A model generated the notes under the pieces. That model did not search any database, had not been told where the DNA came from, and saw only the letters and a list, made by a program, of their open reading frames with translations. A program made the position numbers and the translations under genes. From assembly GCA_944472135.2 (NCBI GenBank), contig OX235262.1:63612887-63676886 (forward strand): 64,000 nt of DNA. Reading direction: 5' to 3'. This DNA comes from Trichobilharzia regenti (Eukaryota; Platyhelminthes; Trematoda; Strigeidida; Schistosomatidae). How positions within the stretch are numbered: the first letter of the stretch is position 1; every line of letters starts with the position of its first letter. Positions 1 to 11,127 of the stretch are shown one piece after another.

Positions 1-14
1 TAGCAATGGTTTTC

Positions 15-452
15 AAGAATTGATTTGGAAGGATTAGATTTGTTTTTCGAGTTTGACCACGGATTCATATCAGTTACAGAACCACTGAGAACTAGGGAGT
101 ACTGGACAGCTATTTCATCCTAGTTTGGGGATGATCGGCAGCACTCACCCACCACCGGGCCTCGAACTCGGGACCTTTCGATTACAAACTCGTTTAACAT
201 TCAGCCACTGACACCTGATTCAATGGCCAGCCATGTATTCTAACTTCTACAAGTTGGTGATTTTTAGCACGATCGCCAATCAATGTCATCGGTGTGAAAT
301 CCATCCTCATTCCCGACTGGATAGACCTCAATGGTCACGACTTCTCACTAGCACTCCAGGAAACTCCTTCCTGTAACAAGTCACTAGCAAGCATCAGATT
401 AACTTTCAAGAATTGATTTTTAAGGATTACTCTTGTTTTTCGAGTTTTAACA
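15..452 (-). mobile_element. Family A hammerhead SINE, slightly more than one unit
   Basis: Reference entry for family A. Read in the sense direction a unit holds a leader, a tRNA-like part with an A box (TGGCTTAATGG type) and B box (GGTTCGAACCC type), a hammerhead-type fold, and a tail ending in a form like AATCCCTACAAACCAA. Here the tail motif occurs at both ends (about 15-55 and 407-447), so the insertion holds one 392-bp unit plus the start of a second. The ribozyme core is decayed (U4 to C subtype). The family layout is seen directly; pol III transcription is inferred from the boxes. Confidence 0.75.
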
Positions 453-455
453 ACC

Positions 456-775
456 ATTAAATTGAACTTTAAACCATGCGGTGAATGCAATCCACATTAC
501 CTCTTTTAATAAGCTTTCGACTAATAAAAAGAACTGCTAATTACCCTCATCGTTTTCACTGGATTAAAAAAAAAACAAGTTCATCGAAATCTTTAATTCT
601 CTTCATTTTCAAGTCACAAAGAAAAATGTAGACTCATGTTAAAGAGTGATCAAACTGTTGGAATATATACTGTCGCTATCCTTTTTCCCTGTGCTTTATC
701 TTAATTTTTATTATGTAAGACTAATTAGTTTTAAATTTTCATTTTGATAAAAGTTTCAGTTTAGTTGCTTTGATT
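456..775. other. AT-rich spacer
   Basis: No coding frame, repeat family or tRNA-like box is recognisable. A run of A lies near 567-576. Confidence 0.6.
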
Positions 776-906
776 GATGATGTCCTACAGGTGGAATCTA
801 GATGGCGTGCGTTCCCTACTATTTTGAGACTCATCAACTAGACGTTCCTGTATTCCCCAATGAGTGATGGCGTTCCCAATGAGACTCGGACCTAACATCC
901 ACCAAT
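776..906 (-). mobile_element. SM-alpha-like (family D) fragment, decayed
   Basis: On the minus strand the sequence keeps the B-box region (GGTCCGAGTCTC), the conserved ATCACTCA block, the TTGATGAG core remnant (C3 changed to T) and the AGATTCCAC block that follows the hammerhead cleavage site. The ribozyme is almost certainly dead because C3 pairs with G8 in the active core. The fragment lacks the A box and the long tail. Confidence 0.6.
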
Positions 907-2287
907 TTTCAGCTCAGTTGTAAAGTTTCAGTTTCCTTTACCAACCTTCTTTATTATTCCATTATCCTATGCATCATGTAATTCTGTCTCATACCAACAC
1001 TACAATCTGTCTCTGCGTTATGTGTTGTTAATGGCCTTCATTTAGTAAATAGAAATTACAAATACACTTTTACTTTTCTTCTGTGCATAGATAGAGGCAC
1101 ATAAATGTATTTCCTGTCGCTTCCTGTCTCTCTCTCTCTCACACACACACACACATAGACACATTCAAACAAACAAACAGATGTATGCGTTTAATGAAAT
1201 AAATAATCTTTAATGTGAAACACCTCATAACTAATCATCTGAACATTCATCAAAATAATTTTCAAAGAGAATAGTCACTTTTAAAGAAACTTTTCCTAAT
1301 TTATATAAACAATGTCCACGTGTATCGTGGAACTCTCTCTCTCTCTGTGTCACTATGTGGCGCTATATATTTTGGCTGTCTGATGAAATTCCTTTCATTC
1401 ATACATTTCTACAATAGAAACTGATGCAGTCATTGTATGCGTTTGTGTATGCTTGTGTTTGTGTGTATATGTGTGTGTGCAAATGTGTCTTCAAGTTCAG
1501 CGGAGTATCTATGACCACAGAGATTATTCTACAGACAAATTATTCTTAGTTCAGGAAGAGATCAACTTTTATTACACCCAAATTGGTTACCTAATTGTTT
1601 GATTGTTTAGTGTTCATTATTTCTCCCTCCCCCCGGCTTGTCTCTCTTCTTTCCCCATCCCACCTTAGTTTCATTATTATACACATTCTAAGTGGAAAGT
1701 GTTCAATCAAAATAATAGTGATTTTATCTTTTACAATAATGAGGATGTATGTAAGTGACACTTTATCGCATTTTGGCTGTATCTAGTTCCCATGGTTTTC
1801 GTTTAAACAACCAGTCAACCAGCTTTAACATCATTACTGTCCATTCCCATGACCGTTACCATATTACTAATGACCACCACAGTAATAACAATTGAAGATT
1901 GTTTTACAGATGACAAAACAATAAATATGTGATCAATCATGATAATAAATAAATAGATAAATAATTTAAAAAGGAGGAAAGTAAACTATGACAATTTTTT
2001 TCCCTTACACAAACAAAAATTTGTCAGTTGAAGAGTAATCAGTCAGTGCTATCTGTCTATTGCCCTCCCTCTCTGCTTTTCTTTCTTTCTTACTTTCTTT
2101 CTCTCTCTAATCATCGATACAATAACTGTTGTAGAGGGGATTTCAATAAGTTTGATGTCATAATGCTTTATTCCTCTTGAAATTATAACATTATTCTCTG
2201 AGAACAAACATTTACTGCTGCAAAAAGAAATCATTTAAATTATTCAACCAGAAGGGATAAGTTAATTATTGTTAATTTCAATGTAGA
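907..2287. other. Spacer with simple repeats
   Basis: No gene is supported. It holds a (TC)n(AC)n microsatellite at 1126-1155, a (CT)n tract at 1333-1346, TG-rich sequence at 1440-1480 and a polypyrimidine CTTT/CT tract at about 2077-2108. The short open frames here lack start context, splice signals or family resemblance. Confidence 0.6.
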
Positions 2288-2738
2288 TTTTGTCATGAAT
2301 CAACATCAATTAGAGGTATCATTGGAAAGCTGTTTTGTCCCACCTTGTACTCTTCAGCGGTGTGTACCCATGATCTCACCAAGAATCCAACCCGAGAACT
2401 TTCAGGTTACAAGGCCATTGGCCTGGATTCAATAATCCATGAATTCTAACTTCCATCAGTTCGTGTCGTGTCGCTGCCGCTAACTGATGCCATCACTGAC
2501 CATCCGCTAGCCAAAAATTCTCACTACAACCTCAGAACATCCATCTAGTGGCTGTTTATCAGCTGTATATTGGTGTTTAGACTATGGGTTTCTGTAGGGA
2601 TTTGGATTAGTTTTAGTGTTGAAGAATTTCAAGGTAGGACGAAACAATTGTGCTGTGCTTCCTAGTTCTCAGTGATTGTCTAACTAATGTTGATTCATAA
2701 TGAAATCTCTACGGAAATTAATTCAAATCCATACAAAA
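2288..2738. mobile_element. Family A copy with inverted second tail (foldback)
   Basis: A minus-strand unit (2288-2620) runs straight into a plus-strand partial unit (about 2628-2738) that begins inside the ribozyme 3' half (GGACGAAAC) and ends in the tail. On the minus strand the 5' core CTGAAGAG at about 2340-2350 is intact, but the GAAA block reads CAAAA, so cleavage is doubtful. The head-to-head arrangement recurs in other family A copies. Confidence 0.6.
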
Positions 2739-2740
2739 CT

Positions 2741-3182
2741 TATAATCTAAATTAATAATTCATTTGGGTAAAGTTCGTTTAGTTATTGGCATTATATAAC
2801 CTCAGCATAATAATAATTAACCAGAAACTGACCGTTGGGAATGCTCGCCAAAGTATTTAAGTAGTTTATTGCAATGATGATTATATTTAATGAAGTAATA
2901 TAAATCTGGAAATCACTTTGTTATAATTACAAGCTTATTACTAACATACTCACCTAATCACAGTATAAGATCAGTGTATGATGGTTGAAGGTGGAATGAA
3001 AATACGGGTAATAACAGGACTTAGATTATAAATCCGTCACTACACCAGCCAAGACCCAACTGTTAATCAGGTCGTTACTTAACCCCCGTCATCACAGAGG
3101 TAATCCCAATCTTTCATATACGTGGATGATAGGTGCTGCACTTTTAAAAGTTGAGGCCATTTAGGATAATTTTAATTTTTAT
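2741..3182. repeat. Spacer with old dispersed repeat G
   Basis: The stretch 2960-3120 resembles 25880-26040: a TTGAAGGTGGAATGAAAA-type block and an AGGTAATCCCA-type block occur in the same order. It is too decayed to name. The rest is AT-rich and featureless. Confidence 0.35.
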
Positions 3183-3402
3183 TTATTCCTTTACGCTCCC
3201 AGTGGAATATAGAGCTTCATGTTATGGTTTTGAAGTTTCTGTAGCAGTAGTGTTTATTTTTACGGGATGGGATTGACAGCTGCATGCCCAACCTTTCCTC
3301 TTTACCAGTTTTATTACTGGCTTAGCACGTCGGTCGGGCATCAAACTCTGGACCACATTCGTGGTCTGCGAGCATCCCAACGCTGTGCCACCGACACATC
3401 AT
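3183..3402 (-). mobile_element. SINE B copy, moderately decayed
   Basis: Minus-strand SINE B. The head at 3365-3402 reads TGGCACAGCGTTGGGATGC with a damaged B box. The body holds the GGTAAAGAGGAAAGGTTGGGCATG-like block, and the tail ends with the TTCCACTGGGAGCGTAAAGG region. It is older than the B copies at 29.3 and 38.1 kb. Confidence 0.7.
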
Positions 3403-4412
3403 TTGAATCGGTCAGTTGCTGTTGACGTAATGAGTGAAAGTGATGAGAAAATCTTATCCACTCTGGGATTCGAACTACTGACTTCCAGATTGTTAGTCTA
3501 GGACTGTATTGGTTGATGACTACATTTTAAGCATTCTAAAATATTTTGTCATATACACTGAACGGTTATGTCATAACTTAACTTCATAACTCTTTAGAAA
3601 AAAACTAAAGGCTTTGGCTTGAGTAGATCTCGATGGAGCGGGGGGGAGGGTTAAATTAAAGGTTGTATGCAAAATAAGTATTTCACTTTCTTACTGAAGT
3701 AAAGCTTGAACATTGTGTAATGAATCAATACAATTAGTGTCTTAAAGTCGACTGTCACCACTATATCCATTTAATATTATTAATGATGACTATTCATTAC
3801 TTGTAACTCATTCGTAATATTTCTACCTCTCTCCATCTTACTCTTTGTTCTTTATCTAAAATATGATTACTTACATCATTATAAACTGTATTAGGAAAAA
3901 TAGTGAATACAGCTCATATTAGGTGATCAATTGAAATACTGACTAGTATGGTATATTCATATGAAGAATATTTGAATGTTCCTTGCACTTATAGTTCAGT
4001 TGAGAAAGTATAATCATAATAATGACATGAATTAAATGAGTTCTACTCAACAAACAGGTGTTTGTAAGTAATCTGTAGAATATTATATATATATATATAA
4101 CATATGACTTCAGTAGTTCATACTGAGTAGTCATCACAAAAAATAGGGTCATATATACTATATATGGAAAGCAATGCATATCTGATTTATGCTTTAATCA
4201 ATACTAAGTTGAAGAAATATATAGTAAGCGATGTTTAGAATAATTCTGTACGGTATACATAATGGGAAAGGAGGGGAGAGGGCGGCTGACTAGGCTTTTA
4301 ATTATAATGAAAAGAAAGAAATAACGATTGAGAATCTTTAGATATTGACAAAACAGATTTAGTTCAGCGGTACACCTCAGTCGAACCCTTTATGAAACAA
4401 TACAAAAAAATT
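3403..4412. other. AT-rich spacer with TA microsatellite
   Basis: A (TA)n tract lies at 4084-4100 and a purine G-run at about 3639-3650. No element or gene is recognisable. Confidence 0.55.
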
Positions 4413-4497
4413 CAAGTGTTGGTTTGTAGGGATTTGATTGGTTTCAGGATTTCATCATGAGCTGACATTAGTTAGAGAACCATTGGAAAACCTGGAA
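4413..4497 (-). mobile_element. Family A tail fragment
   Basis: Only the 3' tail is present, from TTGGTTTGTAGGG to the AGAGAACCATTGG block. The copy stops before the ribozyme, giving an 85-bp truncated piece next to the fuller copy that starts at 4558. Confidence 0.7.
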
Positions 4498-4557
4498 CAA
4501 AAAAATTCATTTGAACTGTGATCAAGATTTGACAGAATAGTTTTAAAATAATTCTGA

Positions 4558-5012
4558 TTTGCTTGAAGGATTACATCGTGAGCTGACATTAGTTAGAGAA
4601 CGATTGGAAAACCACCTTGGAATACTGGACGACTGTTTCGTCTACCTACTCTGGGACTCTTCGTCAGTACGCACCCACCGACACGGTTCGAACCCAGGAC
4701 CTTCTGGTTATAGGGCTATCGGGCTCGTAGACCAACAAGCTACTGGGACCCGATCCAATGGCCATCCCACGAATTCTAACTTCTGCCAATTCACGACATA
4801 GCGCGACCATTTCGAAATGTCTTCTTCGATGAGTTACTACCTCACCTTCAACCTGTTGCAGCCTCCTGGTTACGGCTTCCCACTAGAACCCCAGGTAACT
4901 ATCTACCTGAATACAGCCAGTCGCCAGTGAGCATCCGATTAATTTTCAAGTATTGGTTTTGTAGGGATTTTGTTTGATTGGTTACAGGATTTCATCATGA
5001 ACTTCAGGATTG
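4558..5012 (-). mobile_element. Family A copy, more than one unit
   Basis: A minus-strand full unit with B box at about 4686-4696 and a ribozyme region at 4620-4680, where the core reads ACGAAGAG (C3 to A, U4 to C). It is followed at 4945-5012 by the tail of a second unit in the same orientation. The tail motifs are about 420 bp apart. The tandem overlap matches the copies at 15-452 and 58090-58866. Confidence 0.75.
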
Positions 5013-5748
5013 ACAAATAAAGCCAGTGTGACTGTTATTTTTAAAAAAAGTAGTGGTCGGGAATTGATATCAGTAGAAGAATCATTGAAAATCAACTTAA
5101 GTATCTCATGAAATGGAATCATGGACTAATCAGATGTGTGTGTACATATGGAGGTGCGACTGATTCGCTAAAACACTCAGTATTCAGTCCGGACTTCAGT
5201 TTGTGCAAGTAGGTAGTAACACCAGCTCTTAGACAATATGCACCTCAAAACTCACTCTATAAAAGTGTGATCCAGTGAATAAGTTCAATCTAACAAATTA
5301 AATGACTACAACCTTTATTCCTATTACTTACTGGCCTCGAGACGAATTTAGTGGAATTCTAGTGGGGAGTTTACGACTTAAGGAAGGTGGTTGGGAATAT
5401 CTGCTCACCAGCCACTATAGCGATTGCTATTATAAATCCTGAACTAGTATAATTCTGGTTGGGGGTGGGGTGGGGTAGAAGTATGGAAAAATTTGGAATT
5501 TCTATTTCAGCTTAGTGACTAAATTCCATTGTGTTCATTGTGATACTGCTTCGGAAGTCAATCAAGTGTTATAGGATGTTATTTTTTAGTCATTGATTGA
5601 TTACCCTGCATCAAAATGGTTGGTCTCTGGACCCACGTTGACTCTTCATATAGGCGGTTAACATGATATTATTTGTCTGCTGAGGCATCTCATAACCTAG
5701 TAGTCTAGTGGAAGCGACCAATGCAGGGTTCTAGTTTCAGTCCGATAA
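5013..5748. other. Spacer, G-rich spot, no gene
   Basis: A weak family A-like block lies at 5060-5100. A G-rich stretch at 5461-5475 has three runs of four to five G separated by single T. Nothing else is recognised. Confidence 0.5.
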
Positions 5749-5939
5749 TTTTTTTTTTTTAGATTTACAGCTTGATTCCACACTGTATTTCTGGTACAAG
5801 TATGGAATTTTCAGCATGGATATCGGTAGCCCGAATTTCGCAGGTTGACCATAGATATCGGGTGTGCGCCGGCAGGGGATCGAACCTCAAACCATGTGCA
5901 TGGTCGGCGAGAGTCCTAACCACTGTGCCACCGACGCGT
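5749..5939 (-). mobile_element. SINE C copy
   Basis: Minus-strand SINE C. The tRNA-like head at about 5868-5939 has an A box (TGGCACAGTGGTTAGG) and a GGTTCGATCCC B box. A short middle follows, then a tail (GCTGAAAATTCCATACTTGT and on) shared with the 3' end of the CR1/Jockey-like LINE at 34.6 kb. The poly(T) at the left edge is the A-rich 3' end in reverse. It has no coding capacity. Confidence 0.8.
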
Positions 5940-6261
5940 AAATCAACAATAAATAAATATGGTACTGCCGAGTTTAGATCAGTAACAACCGCTTAGACCT
6001 ATAATGTACTTTTTTTAATTCTAAAGTATATTTACTATCTCGATTTTTCGCCATGTCTAAGAAGGCGATAACCCTCAATACACTTTTGTAATTCAGTAAA
6101 TTAAGCCAATTTTTATAAGGAGTGCTTACGTAATGAACTAGTGCTTATTTCCGTATAACTTGCGACTTTTCAACAATGTGCAATTATTACTCCATAAGAC
6201 ATCATGAGGGAACGTTGTGATGGAAATCAAGAGTCATATAAACTCTAATTCCATGACTAAG
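5940..6261. other. Spacer with nothing recognisable
   Basis: AT-rich DNA between SINE C and SINE B insertions; no frame or repeat noted. Confidence 0.55.
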
Positions 6262-6517
6262 TGATGTAATGCGTCGATGGCATAGCGGTTAGGATGCTCG
6301 ACGACCATGCACATAGTCCGGGTTTCGATCCCCGGTCATGGACGCACTCCTTTACCTCTCTAAGCCAGAAGTAACGCTGGTAAAAAAGAAAGGTTGGGAA
6401 TGAGGCTAGCAACCCCATCCTGTAAAATAAATACACCGCTACAGAAACTTCAAGCCACTAGCTTGAAGCCGCCCTATGTTCCACTGGGGAACGTGAAGGA
6501 AAAAAGATGATGTAATG
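6262..6517 (+). mobile_element. SINE B copy with target-site duplication
   Basis: TGATGTAATG at 6262-6271 recurs at 6508-6517, so about 236 bp were inserted between them. The copy has the head with A and B boxes (GGTTTCGATCCC), the ACTCCTTTACCTC block, the hairpin-like CACTAGCTTGAAGC region and the TGTTCCACTGGGGAACG tail, ending in A6. The direct repeats indicate target-primed insertion. Confidence 0.85.
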
Positions 6518-7289
6518 TTTATTCCCTAAGTTAGAGATTCCTTAGCTGTATGCTGCGTGTACAAGTGAATAGTTTCAGATTGAAGGCCGAATATTTTTTG
6601 TTTTATTTTTTTCTAATAGGCTGTAGGTAAAATCTGTCAGCAGTTAAAATTCCTGTGAAAATAATTAAATAATTTTAATTTTCTCCTTATAAGTAGACAG
6701 GTGAAGTGATGATGTTTCCAATAAACTTTATTGATTTTAGTAACTGTCCAAATAAGGAAAGATAATAAATTTATCGGCTATAAAAACAATGATAACGTTC
6801 ATACTTTTTAAAAAAAAACTGGATGTGTTACTTCTTCAGTTTTGCTATGCTTGATAGAGAAACACAAACCAAATAGAACGAATCACTTCAAAATATGCTC
6901 ACAGCAGCGGTATAAATGTGTGGAATAAGGTTAAGGTGTCTTTTTAGGGAAAAGTTTATCTAGCTAGTTAGGGCGCTAAGTTAAGTGCGTTGAAACAGTG
7001 TGTATGTGTTGCCCAGAGTAAATGAAGCACGAAATAATGCCCAAGTCTGCTTGAATAGATGCTCTGGGTAAGACAAAGTTTAAAGCTCCTTAAGCATCAG
7101 GGGGCATTTGAGTCCAACTTATTTATTTCTGCCTAGATTGTATTTGACTGGCAGGATGTCACATTGTCAAACGTTAGCTATGTAAACTCCCTAACTGTAT
7201 GAAATTGTATTGATGTTTAGAATATTTTCTGATCGTTCAGTAATGAAATTGAACGAAGATTAGAATATAGTAGCAAAATACTATAATAA
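6518..7289. other. Spacer with nothing recognisable
   Basis: No element boundary or open frame beyond chance length is seen. TTTT and AAAA runs are frequent. Confidence 0.5.
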
Positions 7290-7512
7290 GGCGTTAGTAG
7301 TCCAGCGACAGAATGCCAATCAACTACATATGTGGTCTGGAGTTCAGTCCCCTGCCATTGTACTTCTAAACTTCACTTAGCTGATAGTAAGACCGATAAA
7401 GAAGAAAAGCTGGCTTGGGGTTAACGACCCCACCCCGTAAAATAGAATAACACTGCTACTGAGACTCTGAAGCTTAAGCTTGAAGTCCTATTTCCAATCG
7501 GAAGGCAAAGGA
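7290..7512 (+). mobile_element. SINE B copy, strongly decayed
   Basis: Order of blocks matches SINE B: head remnant with GAGTTCAGTCCCC in place of the B box, AAGACCGATAAAGAAG, CCCCGTAAAATA, a GCTTAAGCTTGAAGTCC hairpin region and a GGAAGGCAAAGG tail. Divergence suggests an old insertion. Confidence 0.55.
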
Positions 7513-8109
7513 ATAAAATTTCAAAGAATATGCAGAACTCAGTGACAGTATAAATAACTAGATGCATGATCTTATTCTGCCTTATCATATACTAGATGAC
7601 GACTCAGGTATTAACCTTTCTCCCAGGACACTTTCGAGAGGTCATCGTAGAAGTGTGTTTAAAGCGCCATCAAATGTGATGTGAATGGAGTTCAAGTTCT
7701 CATATCGTGGTGGTCAAAGATTAGCCCTCTTTATTGGATTTAGTAATATTGGCTCTAACGTCCTTAAGGCGGAATCGGATCTCTACGCAAATAGTACCTA
7801 ATAAGCACTTAACTAAAGGTTGTTAACGTAAGTAACTTCAACACTCTAGGTATACTGTTATAAATTGGATACTTTATTAGTATATTGGTTCATCTAACAT
7901 ACCTATTTAACCTGATGCTATTTACAATGTTGACGGGATTATAAGTACACCTTGTTGACAAACATCCAACATGTCACACATGAATTTCGTTTTGTGTACT
8001 ACGAATATTACTCAGACTTCAATTGAAAAGCAAACTCATAAGACGAAATAAATTTATAAAACACACGATCCCTTACTTTGGGAATCCTGATTGAAATTAA
8101 CCTCACCTA
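7513..8109. other. Spacer, possible SINE debris
   Basis: Around 7660-7790 the sequence vaguely follows a decayed SINE B head and body, but too weakly to call. Confidence 0.35.
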
Positions 8110-8245
8110 GTATACTAAACAAAGGTAAGTCTGGATAAAGAGAAAAGGTTTGGTTTGGTGTGAAAACAATACCATCGCTATTAAAACTCCCAAAGCCCGG
8201 AGCCCTGTGTTCCACTCAGAACTTAGGGGATGAACATATTAAAAA
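8110..8245 (+). mobile_element. SINE B 3' fragment
   Basis: The block GTAAGTCTGGATAAAGAG through GCCCTGTGTTCCACTCAGAA matches the body and tail of SINE B. The tRNA-like head is missing or unrecognisable. Confidence 0.5.
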
Positions 8246-8283
8246 AACGCAAAATTAAAACGAAACTGATTATCATTACTTAC

Positions 8284-8690
8284 CTAATTGTTTATTAACA
8301 TTTTGACTTAATTGGTTGTACGGGATACGGTAAGCGTAAGAGACTCCATTCTGAAAATTTTCTTGATAGTGTTCATTACTTCTATCACTATTATGAATAT
8401 TATTATAATTATTTAATGAATTCCTCCAGGGATTACAACAGCCATGGTGATTCAGATCACCGAGGCTATTATGATGTTTATCTGTGTGCTGATGTTCAGT
8501 TACTACTGCATGCATGTTAGAATGAAATGTGTTATTGTGAGTAGCAATCATATTATTATGATAATTATTGCTTATGTCAACGTTACTATTGTTGTTCTTA
8601 TTCAGACGCATAATCGCTTCCATATACTGCATAGTCATGTCTTGAAGATGACCGTTATCCACTGACAATTTAGGCGTCATCATGATTAAT
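8284..8690 (-). CDS. Candidate host exon, Asn/His-rich
   Basis: On the minus strand a frame is open for more than 130 codons from an ATG pair at 8681-8686 and continues open upstream to about 8795. Its coding part ends at TTAG followed by GTAAGTAATG (donor GT at 8283-8282), a consensus splice donor; the frame stops two codons into the supposed intron. The product would begin MMTPKLSVDNGHLQDMTM and becomes rich in Asn and His (NNNSN, HHN, NNYNN), a composition seen in low-complexity regions of flatworm regulatory proteins. The upstream boundary is uncertain: CAG or AG acceptor candidates lie near 8708 and 8775-8795, or the ATG could be a true start. No domain is recognised. It could be a chance frame, but length plus donor is better than anything else in the window. 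Confidence 0.4.
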
Positions 8691-9600
8691 AAAATCGACA
8701 GAGATTCATTTGAGTCTGTTTCAGTACTTTTTTTACAAAATAAGTTGAGCGAAGCAAATGTCTTTACAAGAAAAAATTCTATTCAAAGAAATACATGAAA
8801 TGAATACCACTTCAAACACTTCTTGGCTAAATATTTATTTTAGTTGCTTCTGACTTGTCGCTTCCAACCTGTTGCCTTCACGAATAAGTAGGAAAAAAGC
8901 AGAGGGGGGGTTCGCAAAAATGCTATTATTCATCCATTTGGTTAGTATAATATTGGCTACTAAAATGGATCCATCACCACCCACATATCCTACTGATTCA
9001 GTAACCTAATATACTGTTAACTAGTTACTGATTGGCTAAGATTGATCCCAGCCGTATATAAGTCATCCATTTAAATATTAGGCATATTTGATTGGTAGAA
9101 AGAATTATGTATCCACCAATCATAATTAAGCTTTTGGTGTGACTTTGAAAAAGCAGGGGCGGAATAGAAATGAATGGTAGCTATAATGACTATTTTTTTT
9201 TATTTGTACTGTTGCATGGTTTACTAAAAGCCGAACGCGCATAAAATAAGATAGAGAGAGAGAAGACAAAATTTGTGGTCTCTATAGTCATAAAGAACAA
9301 TAGCGCGTAATTTATGTAGGCGACAAGCATTAATATGTAACAGAATTGGTACAATGTGAAAATGTAATAATGTCGGTAAACATGAGATTCACGACGTGTA
9401 GTTCTATTGTCTGACTTTTTTCGGATTAGAAATGTCGTCATCATTTAGAAGAATTAAGAAGAGTATGAGAAAAAAAACAGATGACATTACTGAATCGACT
9501 TGAAAAATTCACATGAATTTTCGAAGATGATTTGAAGGTAGAAAAATAAATTAGTCTATTAAAGTATTGAACAGTAACGATACAACCGAAGTGATGAATA
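8691..9600. other. Spacer downstream of Penelope-like fragment
   Basis: Part of 8691-8795 may be coding or intron sequence of the candidate exon on the minus strand. A G-run (GAGGGGGGG) lies near 8902-8910 and a T8 run near 9193. No other feature. Confidence 0.45.
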
Positions 9601-9604
9601 GCAT

Positions 9605-10545
9605 GTTTCAACCAGAAACTGTTGGTTTACTCTTCTGTTTTATTTCAACAGAATAACAAAGTAGACATGTACATGTGGTCACACATACCTAGTGAGAAAT
9701 CATCAGTCTTTGCAAGTAAGGGTTTCAGAGCATATTCCTAAATGGTTTCAGAAGCAAATCAAATTCCCTGAACCCATTAATAATGAAAAAAGACGGTCCA
9801 ACTCTTCTGTTGTGAAACGTATTACAGCCACAGAGCATAAAAATGACGTTCACACTTCTTTTAAACCTACCTATAAAGCATGTTTAGGACATATGCTACA
9901 GTTTGAGAAGGCCCTAGAGATTAGGGAGTTTAGACTACCTTTATGCAATCAAAACACACTAATCATTACACTAAACCTTCCTAGGTAATTTATAATGAAT
10001 CAATCTGACTCGGTGCTCAAATTATTCCAGGAAATTCGTAACACCTACGGTCTGGAAACTTATAATTTCTATAGTTTGTTTTGTAAGGGTTAGTTATGTT
10101 TTTTTTGCGAGTTGATCACGCATTGATATCAGTTAGAGAATCATTGAAAACCACCAAGGAATACTGGAAAGCTGCTGTTTCATCCTAGTTTGGGAATCAT
10201 CGGCAGTACGCACCCACCACCAGACCTCGAACCCAGGACCTCCCGGTTGTAAGGCAAGCTCGTATACCATTCAGCCACTAGGAACCCATAAACTTTGTTT
10301 TGACACCAGGATAGATGTACTATTATCTCAGTTCTCTGGTTTACAGATCTCCATTATTATTTTGACTTTCAATATAGCCTCATAACTTGACCTATGTCTA
10401 TTCCATTACCCCTTAACACTTTATTGTTTTCATATATATTCCTGTATTAAGTACGTGTGTGATCAGATTGCATGAAATGTGGTCGACATAAATACGTCTC
10501 CTTATTGTTTTATCAAAATTCATAAAGGGAGCTAATTTTTTCAGA
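9605..10545 (+). pseudogene. Penelope-like element 3' part (GIY-YIG region), interrupted
   Basis: The plus strand encodes a C-terminal GIY-YIG-type endonuclease segment. A CTCGHTYLVRNHQSLQV stretch comes just upstream of 9735, then SEHIPKWFQKQIKFPEP, then a conserved end with LGHMLQFEKALEI and ITLNLPR before a stop at 9988. The catalytic tract is damaged: the usual Y-IGR reads YLVRN. The segment matches the element at 48.8-50.0 kb in order and spacing. The 3' untranslated part runs to about 10545 and includes a block (10452-10528) conserved with 49863-49967. A family A SINE is inserted at about 10076-10288. The reverse transcriptase half is absent, so it cannot be active. Confidence 0.75.
10076..10288 (-). 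mobile_element. Family A short copy inside Penelope-like element
   Basis: This 213-bp copy contains only tRNA-like part, ribozyme region and tail; it stops at the start of the tRNA-like part (GGTTCCTAGTGGCTGAATGG on the minus strand) with no leader. The core reads CCGATGATT, the U4-to-C subtype. TTTGTTTTG occurs at both edges and may be a target duplication, although it overlaps the tail. Confidence 0.65.
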
Positions 10546-10570
10546 TACTCTTTTATTATTATTATTATCT

Positions 10571-10833
10571 AGAGGTATATTCGTGCGTCGGTGGCACAGT
10601 GGTAAAGTGCTCGCCGACGACGAAAGTGGTTCAGGGTTTGATTCCCTGCCACCGAAGCACTCCTTTACCTCACTAAGCCGGCAGTAAGAGTGGTAGAGAG
10701 GGAAGATTGGGCATGAGGCTAGCAGCTCCATCCTGTAAAAATAATCACCACTGCTATCGAAACCTCAAGCCTCTAGCTTGAAGCCCTATGTTCCACTGGG
10801 AACGTAAAGGAATGAAAAAAAAGAGGTGTATTC
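10571..10833 (+). mobile_element. SINE B copy with target-site duplication
   Basis: AGAGGTATATTC (10571-10582) and AGAGGTGTATTC (10822-10833) flank the insert with one mismatch. The head has GGCACAGTGG and GGTTTGATTCCC boxes. The body includes a CCTCTAGCTTGAAGCCCTATG hairpin/tail region and ends in A8. Confidence 0.85.
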
Positions 10834-10855
10834 ATTGTCTTCACTTTGGTCCAAC

Positions 10856-11058
10856 TGATCGTCAATAGACAGAAGTTAGAATTGATAAGCCATTTAAATT
10901 CTGTACCAGATGTTGAATGGCCAGTGAACTCACCTTCGATCAATGGTAGGATCATAGGTGTGCGGCGCTGAAGAGCCCTAACCATGTACGAAACATATGT
11001 CCACTGCTCGCTTGTTTTCATTCAATGGTTCTCTAAATGAAGTCTGCTTGAGTTCAAA
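10856..11058 (+). mobile_element. Family A copy, diverged, with hammerhead-like core
   Basis: The leader block ACAGAAGTTAGAATT (10868-10882) is followed by a damaged tRNA-like part. CTGAAGAG starts at 10968, GAAA lies at 10990-10993, and a cleavage triplet GTC ends at 11001. The CATTCAATGGTTCTCTAA tail block follows. See the separate ribozyme entry. Confidence 0.55.
10961..11012 (+). ncRNA. Hammerhead-like motif in family A copy
   Basis: All invariant core positions are present: CUGAAGA (10968-10974), GAAA (10990-10993), and U16.1-C17 (11000-11001) with predicted cleavage after 11001. Helix III is the self-complementary ACATATGT (10993-11000). Helix II is poor (GCCC against GTAC), and helix I has mismatches, so activity is uncertain. 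Confidence 0.4.
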
Positions 11059-11127
11059 TTTGACTGATTACTTTTGACCCAGTCAGAAATTAAAGTAGGA
11101 TGATTGTAACAATACTATTGATTATTT

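Noticed and set aside
4559..4801. 80-codon open frame
   Set aside because: It lies wholly in the family A SINE; similar frames appear in other copies at 17540-17824 and 36766-37026.
5461..5475. G-quadruplex
   Set aside because: Only three long G runs; the fourth is a GG, so it is much weaker than the tract at 39370.
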